A stretch of DNA of 6,288 bases from JBIIUJ01 sp044340025 (GCA_044340025.1 JBIIUJ010000139.1:1-6288), one strand, 5' to 3'. Numbered from the stretch's first letter, positions 1 to 6,006 are shown. Numbers and translations are program-made. The notes: generated by a model from the letters alone, not told the origin.

Positions 1-4
1 CTCC

Positions 5-42
5 GTCAGCTTCGCTGACACCTCCCCCGTGAACGGGGGAGG
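5..42. repeat. Double-hairpin intergenic repeat upstream of lpdA
   Basis: Two perfect palindromes lie side by side. Positions 5-10 (GTCAGC) pair with 14-19 (GCTGAC) across a TTC loop. Positions 21-29 (CCTCCCCCG) pair with 34-42 (CGGGGGAGG) across a TGAA loop. The pair starts at or before the window edge, so the full unit may be longer. From memory, elements of this form (a small hairpin followed by a C-run/G-run hairpin) recur between genes in alphaproteobacteria, so I call it a REP-like repeat. There is no T-run after it (ggaaagatct follows), so a classical intrinsic terminator is less likely. It could still protect the 3' end of an upstream transcript or separate lpdA from an upstream gene. 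Only one copy is visible here, so repeat status is inferred. Confidence 0.6.
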
Positions 43-68
43 AAAGATCTAGACCCGAGAGAGAGCCC

Positions 69-1472
69 ATGGCGGACCAATATGACGTGGTGATCATCGG
101 CGGCGGCCCCGGCGGCTATAATTGCGCGATCCGGGCCGGACAGTTGGGGCTGAAAACCGCCATCATCGAAAAACGCGGCAAGCTCGGCGGCACATGCCTG
201 AACGTGGGCTGCATCCCGTCCAAGGCGCTGCTGCACGCCTCTGAGATGTACGAGGCCGCCACCAGCCATTTCGCCGATCTGGGGATCACGGTGAAAGGCG
301 TCTCTCTTGACCTCGCCAAGATGATGGCGAGCAAGGACGAGGCGGTCGACGGCCTGACCAAGGGCGTCGAATTCCTGATGAAAAAGAACAAGGTGACCTA
401 TCTGAAGGCCGCCGGGCGGATCGCAGGAGCCGGCTTGGTCGAGGCCGTGGCCGAGGACGGCGCTGTCACCCCGCTCGCCGCCAGGAACATCGTCATCGCC
501 ACCGGCTCGGAAGTGGCGGGCCTGCCCGGCGTGGACATCGACGAGGAGGTGATTGTCTCCTCCACCGGCGCGCTGAAGCTCTCCAAGGTTCCAAAGCGTC
601 TGATCGTGATCGGCGGGGGCTATATCGGCCTGGAAATGGGCTCGGTCTGGCGCCGTTTGGGTTCCGACGTGGTGGTGGTGGAATATCTCGACCGCATCAC
701 CCCGACCATGGACGGGGAAGTCTCCAAGTCCTTCCAGAAGGTGCTCGCCAAACAGGGCATGAAGTTCGAACTCGGCATGAAAGTGACGGGCGCGACAAAG
801 ACCGCCAAGGGCGTTCAGCTCACCGTTGAGCCAGCCGCCGGGGGCGAGGCCCGCGCGCTGGAAGCCGATGTCGTGCTCGTTTCCATCGGACGGCGTGCGT
901 ATACGGAGGGCTTGGGCCTGGAGACCGTCGGCCTACAGACAAATGCGCGCGGCGTGCTGGAGACTGATCACTTCCGCACCAAGAGCCCGGGCGTCTGGGC
1001 GATCGGGGATGTCACACCCGGCCCCATGCTCGCCCACAAGGCCGAAGAAGAGGGCGCCGCCTGCGCCGAAGCCATCGCCGGCCTGCCCGGCCATGTGAAT
1101 TACGCCGTCGTGCCCGGCGTGGTCTACACCAATCCGGAAGTGGCGTCCGTCGGCAAGACGGAGGAGGAGCTCAAGGCCGAGGGCACGCCCTACAGGGTGG
1201 GCAAGTTCCCCTTCATGGCCAACAGCCGCGCGCGCACCAACCACGACACCGAAGGCTTTGTAAAAATCCTCGAGCATGCCGAGACGCGGCGCATTCTCGG
1301 CGTCCACATGATCGGTTCGGGCGTGGGCGAGATGATTGCGGAAGCCTGCCTCGCGATGGAGTTCGGCGCTTCGGCCGAGGATATCGCGCGCACAATGCAC
1401 CCCCACCCGACCAAGACCGAAGCTCTGCGCGAAGCCGGCAAGGCGGTCGATGGCTGGGTGATGCAGATGTAG
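69..1472 (+). CDS. lpdA: Dihydrolipoyl dehydrogenase (E3 subunit)
   Basis: Flavoprotein disulfide reductase that reoxidises dihydrolipoamide on E2 of the 2-oxoglutarate, pyruvate or branched-chain dehydrogenase complexes (or the glycine cleavage system), passing electrons through FAD to NAD+ in the cytoplasm. At 467 residues it has normal family length. Visible landmarks in order are the FAD Rossmann motif GGGPGG at 11-16, the redox-active disulfide C43/C48 in GGTCLNVGCIPSK, IATG at 143-146, the NAD Rossmann motif GGGYIG at 182-187, the second FAD contact AIGDV at 311-315, and the C-terminal dimer motif HPHPT with catalytic H446 and E451. All catalytic residues are present. The ATG at 69 is preceded by a purine-rich GAGAGAG stretch and starts directly before the FAD fold. 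In this group lpd commonly follows the sucA-sucB genes; the upstream neighbour is outside the window, so the complex served is inferred. Confidence 0.96.
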   Translation: MADQYDVVIIGGGPGGYNCAIRAGQLGLKTAIIEKRGKLGGTCLNVGCIPSKALLHASEMYEAATSHFADLGITVKGVSLDLAKMMASKDEAVDGLTKGVEFLMKKNKVTYLKAAGRIAGAGLVEAVAEDGAVTPLAARNIVIATGSEVAGLPGVDIDEEVIVSSTGALKLSKVPKRLIVIGGGYIGLEMGSVWRRLGSDVVVVEYLDRITPTMDGEVSKSFQKVLAKQGMKFELGMKVTGATKTAKGVQLTVEPAAGGEARALEADVVLVSIGRRAYTEGLGLETVGLQTNARGVLETDHFRTKSPGVWAIGDVTPGPMLAHKAEEEGAACAEAIAGLPGHVNYAVVPGVVYTNPEVASVGKTEEELKAEGTPYRVGKFPFMANSRARTNHDTEGFVKILEHAETRRILGVHMIGSGVGEMIAEACLAMEFGASAEDIARTMHPHPTKTEALREAGKAVDGWVMQM

Positions 1473-1479
1473 GGAAGCC

Positions 1480-2436
1480 TCAGGCTGCGGCGGCGCGGAT
1501 CGCGTCGATCGCAGCCATGTTGGCGTGCGCGTCGCCGGGCGGCAGCGGAAAAGCGTCTCCATCCAGCAGATGGCGCACCACCGCATCGAGCTGCGCATCG
1601 AAGGTGGAAGGGCCGTCCACCGTCTCCACTCCGGCCTCGCCGTCGATCGCCCAGGCGAGCGCGTGGCCCAGCTGCGGCGCCAGCGGGTTCGTCACCTGGA
1701 TCCAGCCGCGCGCGCCCTCGATGCGCAAGGACGCCTCGCGCCCCGGGCCGATCATGCTGGCGTGCAGCCGGCCGACAGCGCCGTTGGGGAAAGCGAGCGT
1801 TGCTTTCGTTTCCGCGTCCACCTCGCCGCGCTTGTCCTGCCAGGCCTCGACGACCTGCGGCTCCTGCCCGGCGACGGTGCGCATCCAGTGCAGGCAATAG
1901 CAGCCCAGATCCATCAGCGCGCCGCCGCCGTCGCCCCCTCGCCAGCGGAACTCCTCCGGCGTCTGGGCGATGGTGGCGAGAAAGCGCGCCTCCAGCGTGC
2001 TCAATCGTCCCAGCCGGGCCGACAGCTCCAGCACGCGCGCAAACAGCCTATGGTGGCGATAGTGAAACGCCTCGATGGCGGGCCGGCCGGCGGAGGCCGC
2101 AGCAGCGTCGATCGCGCGCGCCTCGGCGGCGTTCATGGCCAGCGGCTTTTCGATCAGAACCGCCTTGCCCGCGTCCAGCGCGGCGATGGCGAGCGCGGCA
2201 TGGGCTGTCGGCGGCGTGGCGACATAGACGAGATCTATCGCCGGGTCGGCGATCAGGGCGACGGCGTCGGCATGAACGCGGCCGATCTCGTGATGCTTCG
2301 CATAAGCGTCTGCACGGGCGACATCGCGGCCCGCGATCGCTGTGACCTCAACGCGCCGGTGCGCGCGCGCAGGTGCGATCATGGCGTAGGCCGCCACGCG
2401 GGCGGGACCAAGGATGCCGACGCGAAGGAGGCTCAT
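1480..2436 (-). CDS. Gfo/Idh/MocA family NAD(P)-dependent oxidoreductase
   Basis: Probable cytoplasmic sugar- or polyol-type dehydrogenase of 318 residues. The N-terminal Rossmann fold opens with GILGPARVA at 7-15, a family variant of the glycine-rich dinucleotide loop. VATPPTAHA (72-80) and IEKPLA (95-100) follow; the lysine of EKP (K97) is the family's conserved catalytic lysine. The C-terminal alpha/beta domain carries GGALMDLGCYCLHW at 181-194, with D186 and H193 in the usual substrate/catalytic positions. The GILGxARVA form resembles xylose dehydrogenase and dihydrodiol dehydrogenase-like members, but the substrate cannot be read from sequence. I chose the ATG at 2436 because the Rossmann strand begins at once. 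The frame stays open to 2496, but those extra 20 residues are Arg/Pro-rich and overlap the small upstream frame. No strong Shine-Dalgarno is visible, so translation may depend on the preceding small frame. It converges on lpdA with only 7 bases between stops. Confidence 0.88.
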   Translation of the reverse strand: MSLLRVGILGPARVAAYAMIAPARAHRRVEVTAIAGRDVARADAYAKHHEIGRVHADAVALIADPAIDLVYVATPPTAHAALAIAALDAGKAVLIEKPLAMNAAEARAIDAAAASAGRPAIEAFHYRHHRLFARVLELSARLGRLSTLEARFLATIAQTPEEFRWRGGDGGGALMDLGCYCLHWMRTVAGQEPQVVEAWQDKRGEVDAETKATLAFPNGAVGRLHASMIGPGREASLRIEGARGWIQVTNPLAPQLGHALAWAIDGEAGVETVDGPSTFDAQLDAVVRHLLDGDAFPLPPGDAHANMAAIDAIRAAAA

Positions 2437-2461
2437 GCCGCAAGGGCTTAGCGGCTCCGGC

Positions 2462-2608
2462 TCAGTGGTGGCAAGTCGAGCAGGTCTGCGCCGCACGCTG
2501 GGCCAGACCGCCCTCCCCGCGCGCCGCCGCCATCAAGCCTGCATGGCCGGCGATGGCGGTGAGCCCTGCGCCCAGAATGGCGGCGATGACAAAGGCGAGC
2601 ACCCGCAT
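2462..2608 (-). CDS. 48-aa membrane/signal peptide ending in a CxxCH heme motif; possible truncated cytochrome c
   Basis: The product begins MRVLAFVIAAILGAGL, a signal-peptide or membrane-anchor segment (about 3-20), then a short hydrophilic stretch containing ARGEGGLAQRAAQ. It ends in CSTCHH immediately before TGA. ARGExLAQR followed by CxxCH is how the exported domain of class I cytochromes c usually starts, so heme attachment at C43/C46 with H47 as axial ligand is plausible. The rest of a cytochrome c, including a distal Met ligand, is absent. The two other frames after the stop run into the oxidoreductase and show no cytochrome sequence. The stop lies 25 bases before the oxidoreductase start on the same strand, so the two may be cotranscribed. 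The ribosome site is weak; the frame also stays open upstream to an ATG at 2866, but that extension is Arg/Pro-rich and unlikely. It could be a gene remnant, a real microprotein, or chance. Confidence 0.4.
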   Translation of the reverse strand: MRVLAFVIAAILGAGLTAIAGHAGLMAAARGEGGLAQRAAQTCSTCHH

Positions 2609-2698
2609 CGCGCCAGTGCGCCACGCCAGACGCGGCCGCGCAAGCTGGCGCCGCGCCGCACCGGATTCGGGCGCCGGTCGCCTCGCCTGCCCGAAAAG

Positions 2699-2711
2699 TA
2701 AGCATGGCTTA
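2699..2711. promoter_or_regulatory. Short dyad TAAGC-ATG-GCTTA in divergent region
   Basis: A perfect 5-bp inverted repeat with a 3-base centre sits in the only AT-rich patch (about 2694-2712) of the divergent region between the minus-strand small frame and amtB. Its position would suit an operator or promoter element for either direction. I cannot match it to a named regulator, and a 5-bp dyad can arise by chance. Confidence 0.2.
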
Positions 2712-2726
2712 ACCCGCGCCCGCCGC

Positions 2727-2755
2727 GGCCGGCGCCGCGCCTTGAGGCGCCGGCC
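2727..2755. other. 10-bp GC stem-loop in the amtB leader region
   Basis: GGCCGGCGCC at 2727-2736 pairs perfectly with GGCGCCGGCC at 2746-2755 across a 9-base loop. An alternative inner hairpin (GCGCC at 2737-2741 with GGCGC at 2746-2750, TTGA loop) would compete with it. No T-run follows on either strand, so it is not a clear intrinsic terminator. It ends 92 bases before the amtB start and could lie in the 5' leader, or simply separate divergent promoters. The stem is seen; a role is not. Confidence 0.45.
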
Positions 2756-2847
2756 CCGTCTGACCACGGTCTCGGTTCGCTGCGGCCGGGGTCGGCGCGG
2801 CGACACACAGCCTCCTGCGGGGCGCGTTGAGGGGATAGAGGGCGACC

Positions 2848-4428
2848 GTGACACGACAACGATCAACCGGCGGGCTTGGGTCCGTCTTGAAGGGGGCCGG
2901 GCTTGCGTTCGCCGCCCTGTTCCTGCTCGCAGGGCCGCTGATGGCCCAGGATGCGGCCGCCACGCCGCCCGCGGCCGAGGCCATGCCGGCCGAGGCGGCT
3001 CCTGCGGACGCGGCAGCGCCTGTCGAAGCCGTTGCGGCCGAGGCCGCGCCAGCTGGCGAAAAGAAGGCGACGCTGCCGGAAAAGGTGGTCGACAAGGGCG
3101 ACGTCACCTGGATGATGGTCTCCACGCTGCTCGTGCTGCTGATGATCATACCCGGTCTGGCGTTGTTCTATGGCGGCCTGGTGCGGTCGAAGAACATGCT
3201 GTCCATGCTGATGCAGGTCTCGACCGTGGCCGTGATCGGCATGATCTGCTGGTTCCTCTGGGGCTACAGCCTGGCCTTTACCACGGGGGCGAGCGACTCC
3301 TTCCTGGGCGGTTTCGACCGGCTCTTCCTCAACGGGGTGGCCTACGATTCGCTCGTGGCGACTTTCTCCACCGGCGTTTACCTGCCCGAGCTTGTGTTCG
3401 TGGTCTTCCAGATGACGTTTGCGGCCATCACGGCGGCGCTGGTGATTGGCGGCGTGGCGGAGCGGATGAAGTTCGCCGCCGTTGTGGCGTTTGCGGTGAT
3501 CTGGCCGCTGCTCTCCTACTACCCGATCGCCCACATGGTCTGGTGGTGGCCCGGGCCGGACTCTCTGGCGCAGGCCTCGTTTGAAGGAACCGAATACACC
3601 ACGGGCCTGATCTGGAGCTTCGGCGCGCTCGACTTCGCCGGCGGCACGGTGGTGCACATCAACGCGGGCGTGGCGGCGCTGGTCGGCTGCCTCATCCTCG
3701 GGCCTCGGGCGGGTTATCGCAACGAGCCGATGCCACCGCACTCCCTCACGCTGACCTATGTCGGCGCAGCGCTGCTGTGGGTGGGCTGGTTCGGCTTCAA
3801 CGCCGGCTCCAACCTGGAATCGAACTTCTACGCCGTGCTCGCCATGGCCAACACCTTCATCGCCACGGCTGCGGCGGGGCTGTCGTGGGTGGTGACGGAG
3901 TGGGTGACGCGCAAGCGGCCCTCCATGCTGGGGCTTGCCTCCGGGATCGTGGCGGGCCTGGTGGCTGTCACGCCGGCGGCAGGGTTCGCCGGGCCGATGG
4001 GCGCGCTGGTGCTCGGCCTCATCGTCAGCCCGATCTGCATCCTCTTCTGCTCGGCGGTGAAGAACGCGCTGAAGTATGACGACAGCCTCGATGCGTTCGG
4101 CATCCATGCGGTGGGCGGCATTGTCGGCGCGATCGGCACGGGCATTGTGGTCAACCCCGCGCTCGGCGGCGCCGGCGTGGTGGACTACACCACCTGCTTT
4201 GATGCAGCCGGCGTCATTCAGGCCGCCTGCCCGACTGCGGAATACAACATGGGCACGCAGCTCATGGCGCAGATCAAGGGCGTTCTCGTGACGGTTCTGT
4301 GGTCAGGCATCGCCAGCGCCATCGTCTTCCTGCTGATCAAATACACGATCGGGCTGAAGGCCTCGGTGGAAACCCAGGAAGAAGGCCTCGACACGGTGGA
4401 GCACGGCGAGCGCGCCTACCACCCGTGA
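2848..4428 (+). CDS. amtB: Ammonium transporter (Amt/MEP/Rh family) with signal peptide
   Basis: Inner-membrane ammonium channel/transporter of 526 residues. Translation starts at GTG, 5 bases after GAGGG (2838-2842). A signal peptide (about 1-33, likely cut after LMA) is followed by an Ala/Pro/Glu-rich linker to about 75, then the Amt core. Aligned by motif to E. coli AmtB: Phe gate F191 and F317; ammonium-binding W232 and S321; conserved D262 in the signature DFAGGTVVHINAG (262-274); twin pore histidines H270 and H420. All are present, so it should conduct. The C-terminal tail contains EGLD...HGERAY (512-524), the conserved cytoplasmic tail that contacts PII (GlnK) in other Amt proteins. 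The gene stands alone: its upstream neighbour is divergent, a terminator follows, and no glnK adjoins, unlike the usual glnK-amtB pair. No convincing sigma-54 promoter was found upstream, so nitrogen control is not shown by the sequence. Confidence 0.96.
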   Translation: MTRQRSTGGLGSVLKGAGLAFAALFLLAGPLMAQDAAATPPAAEAMPAEAAPADAAAPVEAVAAEAAPAGEKKATLPEKVVDKGDVTWMMVSTLLVLLMIIPGLALFYGGLVRSKNMLSMLMQVSTVAVIGMICWFLWGYSLAFTTGASDSFLGGFDRLFLNGVAYDSLVATFSTGVYLPELVFVVFQMTFAAITAALVIGGVAERMKFAAVVAFAVIWPLLSYYPIAHMVWWWPGPDSLAQASFEGTEYTTGLIWSFGALDFAGGTVVHINAGVAALVGCLILGPRAGYRNEPMPPHSLTLTYVGAALLWVGWFGFNAGSNLESNFYAVLAMANTFIATAAAGLSWVVTEWVTRKRPSMLGLASGIVAGLVAVTPAAGFAGPMGALVLGLIVSPICILFCSAVKNALKYDDSLDAFGIHAVGGIVGAIGTGIVVNPALGGAGVVDYTTCFDAAGVIQAACPTAEYNMGTQLMAQIKGVLVTVLWSGIASAIVFLLIKYTIGLKASVETQEEGLDTVEHGERAYHP

Positions 4429-4455
4429 GGCTGGGTCCTCCTGGTTGCCTACAGG

Positions 4456-4490
4456 GAGCGCGGGCGGCGACGCCCGCGCTCTCTTTGCGT
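4456..4490 (+). terminator. Intrinsic terminator of amtB
   Basis: GAGCGCGGGCG (4456-4466) pairs perfectly with CGCCCGCGCTC (4471-4481) around a GCGA (GNRA-type) tetraloop, and is followed by the T-rich run tctttgcgttt. It lies 27 bases after the amtB stop. The T-run is only on the plus-strand side, so it should act mainly on amtB transcripts and not on the convergent minus-strand operon. The minus-strand operon shows no separate T-tailed hairpin in this gap. Confidence 0.85.
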
Positions 4491-4511
4491 TTCGGCACTC
4501 CGGAACCGGCG

Positions 4512-4784
4512 TCAGCTCTGCGGGGTGGCTGGGGCGGCTTCAAGCCCGCCGTCGATCGAGATCCAGAGCTCTTCCTCCACGGAGGAGGCGCGGTTGGCGT
4601 TCAGCGCGACCACGCCCGCCACCGCGGCGACCGCTGCGGCCGCCAGCATCGCCACCCAAGCCGCAGGGCGAGGTCTGCGCCTGGGCTGGGGACGCGCGGC
4701 GAGGATCGCTTCGGCCAGAGGCGCACGCAGCGGCACGTCCGCATCAGCGCGCAGCACCGTGTCGAGATTGCTGTTGGCGTTCAT
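4512..4784 (-). CDS. Small single-pass membrane protein, probable anti-sigma factor
   Basis: A 90-residue protein. The N-terminal 41 residues are soluble and include PLAEAILAAR at 22-31 followed by an Arg/Pro-rich patch (RPQPRRRPRP, 31-40) that should stay cytoplasmic. One hydrophobic Ala/Val helix spans about 42-61. A short acidic tail (ASSVEEELWISIDGG, 66-80) would be periplasmic. Its start overlaps the sigma-factor stop as ATGA, so the two are translationally coupled. Position and architecture fit an anti-sigma factor that holds the ECF sigma through its short cytoplasmic N-terminus. It lacks the HxxxCxxC zinc anti-sigma signature and any RskA-like periplasmic domain. The nearest architectural analogue I know is CnrY of the cobalt/nickel system, also about 95 residues with one membrane helix; I claim analogy, not homology. 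The anti-sigma role is inferred from context. Confidence 0.72.
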   Translation of the reverse strand: MNANSNLDTVLRADADVPLRAPLAEAILAARPQPRRRPRPAAWVAMLAAAAVAAVAGVVALNANRASSVEEELWISIDGGLEAAPATPQS

Positions 4785-5353
4785 GCGGCGTCCTCTCTGA
4801 GATCGGCGAGCAGAATGCGCAAGGCCCTGCGGGCCCGCGCCACAAGGCTTTCGAGCGCGTCGGCGCTCACATCAAGAACGAGGCCAGCCTCCGCGTGGGA
4901 AAGGCCGTCATAGACGGTCAGCGCGATGGCGGCGCGCTGGCGTTCCGGCAAGCGGGCAAGCGCGGCGCGAACGGCGACGGCGCGGTCCTCCGCCTCCAGC
5001 AGCGCCGGCGCGAGGGGGGCAGGATCTGGAGGCTCGGGCATATCCGCGCCCGCCACCATCCGGCCGGACCGGCGCAACCGGTCAAGGCAGAGGTTCACCG
5101 TGATCCGGTGCGCGTAGGTAGCCACCTGGGCGGCGCCCTCGACCCAGTCTGGCGCAGCCCGCCAGAGCCGGAGAAAGGTCTCCTGCGTGACGTCTTCGGC
5201 CTCTGTCGCATCGCCCAGCATGCGCCGGGCGAGATTGAGGGTGCGCGGGCCCAGCGCGGCGACAAGCGCGCGCGCCGCTGCAGCGTCTCCGCGACCCGCC
5301 CGCGCCAGTGTCTGGGCGAGCGGGTCTTCAAGCCGGGCGTGGACCAGTCTCAG
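4781..5353 (-). CDS. ECF-type RNA polymerase sigma factor, probable CTG start
   Basis: Extracytoplasmic-function sigma factor that would direct RNA polymerase to a small regulon. Numbered from the CTG at 5353 it has 190 residues. Sigma2 spans about 8-95, with LARRMLGDATEAEDVTQETF (41-60) covering the region 2.1-2.2 core-binding helices and TYAHRITVNLCLDRLRR (79-95) as regions 2.3-2.4 for -10 recognition. A Pro/Ala linker (about 103-120) leads to sigma4 at about 129-184, with LPERQRAAIAL (135-145) and the helix-turn-helix YDGLSHAEAGLVLDVSADAL (148-167). The first ATG/GTG/TTG in frame is at 5221 and would remove the first 44 residues and break sigma2. The open frame upstream keeps typical ECF sequence. 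The CTG at 5353 overlaps the stop of the EF-hand gene (CTGA) and sits 8 bases after AGGAG. A sequencing error turning ATGA into CTGA is the alternative. Its stop overlaps the downstream membrane protein. Confidence 0.88.
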   Translation of the reverse strand: MRLVHARLEDPLAQTLARAGRGDAAAARALVAALGPRTLNLARRMLGDATEAEDVTQETFLRLWRAAPDWVEGAAQVATYAHRITVNLCLDRLRRSGRMVAGADMPEPPDPAPLAPALLEAEDRAVAVRAALARLPERQRAAIALTVYDGLSHAEAGLVLDVSADALESLVARARRALRILLADLREDAA

Positions 5354-6006
5354 GGCCGGCGCTCCTGAACACGCCGGCCAGCGCCGATCTCGTCGCGGCT
5401 GATCCGGCCGTCGCGGTTGCGGTCCATCCGGTCAAAGCCCGGCTGGGCGGCGGCGGCGAATTCCTCGCGCGAGACGCGGCCATTACGGTCGGCGTCGAGG
5501 GCGGCGAAGGCCCGGGCGCGGGCTGCGGCCCGCATCTCCTCGCCCAGCGCGCGCCGTTCCTGGAGGTTCAAAACGCCATCCTTGTTGGCGTCGGCGCGAT
5601 CGAACCGGGCGGCGCGATCGGCCTCGATCTCGGCGGCGCTGACCTGGCCGTCGCGGTTGCGATCATAGCGCTCGATCATCGGCTGCGGCGCCTTGACGAA
5701 CTGGTCGCGGCGAATGTCGCCGCGGGGCTCGCGCTCGCGCTGCTGCGGCGGACGACGCGCGCCCATCGGATGCTGACGGGCGACGTCCAGCTCCGCCTGG
5801 GAGAGCGCGGCATCCTTGTTGGTGTCGATGAACTCGAATTGCGCGAGCCGCTGGCTGCGGAACTCCTCACGCGTGACCACGCCGTCGGCGTTGGCGTCGG
5901 CGCGCTGGAACCCGCCCTCATGGCGCGGCTGGGCTTGGGCGGGGCTGGCGAGAAGTCCCGCGCCGACCAGCGCTAAACTGGCGGAAAGAAGCAAATGTCT
6001 GTGCAT
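5350..6006 (-). CDS. Exported protein with six EF-hand calcium-binding loops
   Basis: A 218-residue protein exported to the periplasm or beyond. A signal peptide (about 1-25, MHRHLLLSASLALVGAGLL...AQA) ends in an AxA cleavage site. Six canonical 12-residue loops follow, each with Asp at position 1 and Glu at position 12: 37-48, 61-72, 115-126, 139-150, 171-182 and 195-206. Loop 2 has Ala in place of the invariant Gly at position 6 and loop 5 has Asn at position 5; the other four are textbook DxNxDG. They form three pairs. A linker (73-110, Arg/Pro/Gln-rich, GARRPPQQREREPRGD) separates pair one from the rest. The ATG at 6006 has AGGAGG 5 bases upstream; the frame runs open to 6186 but that extension lacks signal-peptide character. 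Its stop overlaps the sigma-factor start. It probably binds Ca2+ and may be the sensor of this sigma system or a target-side effector; the role is inferred from linkage. Confidence 0.9.
   Translation of the reverse strand: MHRHLLLSASLALVGAGLLASPAQAQPRHEGGFQRADANADGVVTREEFRSQRLAQFEFIDTNKDAALSQAELDVARQHPMGARRPPQQREREPRGDIRRDQFVKAPQPMIERYDRNRDGQVSAAEIEADRAARFDRADANKDGVLNLQERRALGEEMRAAARARAFAALDADRNGRVSREEFAAAAQPGFDRMDRNRDGRISRDEIGAGRRVQERRP
5362..5366 (-). promoter_or_regulatory. Shine-Dalgarno AGGAG deciding the sigma-factor CTG start
   Basis: AGGAG within the last codons of the EF-hand gene lies exactly 8 bases before the CTG at 5353-5351. A second in-frame CTG at 5347 would be 14 bases away, too far for good initiation. 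This site, together with the CTGA stop/start overlap, is the main reason for setting the start there. Confidence 0.65.

Noticed and set aside
1525..2451. 308-codon open frame on the plus strand antisense to the oxidoreductase
   Set aside because: Arg/Pro/Ala-rich with no recognisable fold; the opposite strand carries clear Gfo/Idh/MocA motifs. Long antisense frames are expected at this GC content.
2437..2496. Longer oxidoreductase start at 2496
   Set aside because: The extra 20 residues are Arg/Pro-rich, precede the natural start of the Rossmann strand, and overlap the small heme-motif frame.
2704..2720. Possible sigma-54 promoter (GG, 10 bases, GC) upstream of amtB
   Set aside because: Only the minimal GG-N10-GC spacing is met; the surrounding bases do not match TGGCAC...TTGC, and such spacing is common by chance in GC-rich DNA.
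2373..3584. 403-codon plus-strand frame spanning the divergent region into amtB
   Set aside because: Arg/Gly-rich, no domain, overlaps amtB in another frame.
2863..4107. 414-codon open frame on the minus strand antisense to amtB
   Set aside because: His/Arg/Glu-rich low-complexity translation typical of the complement of a membrane protein gene; amtB on the other strand has all family residues.
4456..4490. Reading the 4456 hairpin as a bidirectional terminator
   Set aside because: The minus-strand side of the stem is followed by ccctgtagg, with no T-run.
4445..5976. Plus-strand frames of 307 and 222 codons over the sigma/EF-hand operon
   Set aside because: Complement shadows of well-supported minus-strand genes; the second reads as repeated Gly/Val/Ala patterns mirroring the EF-hand repeats.
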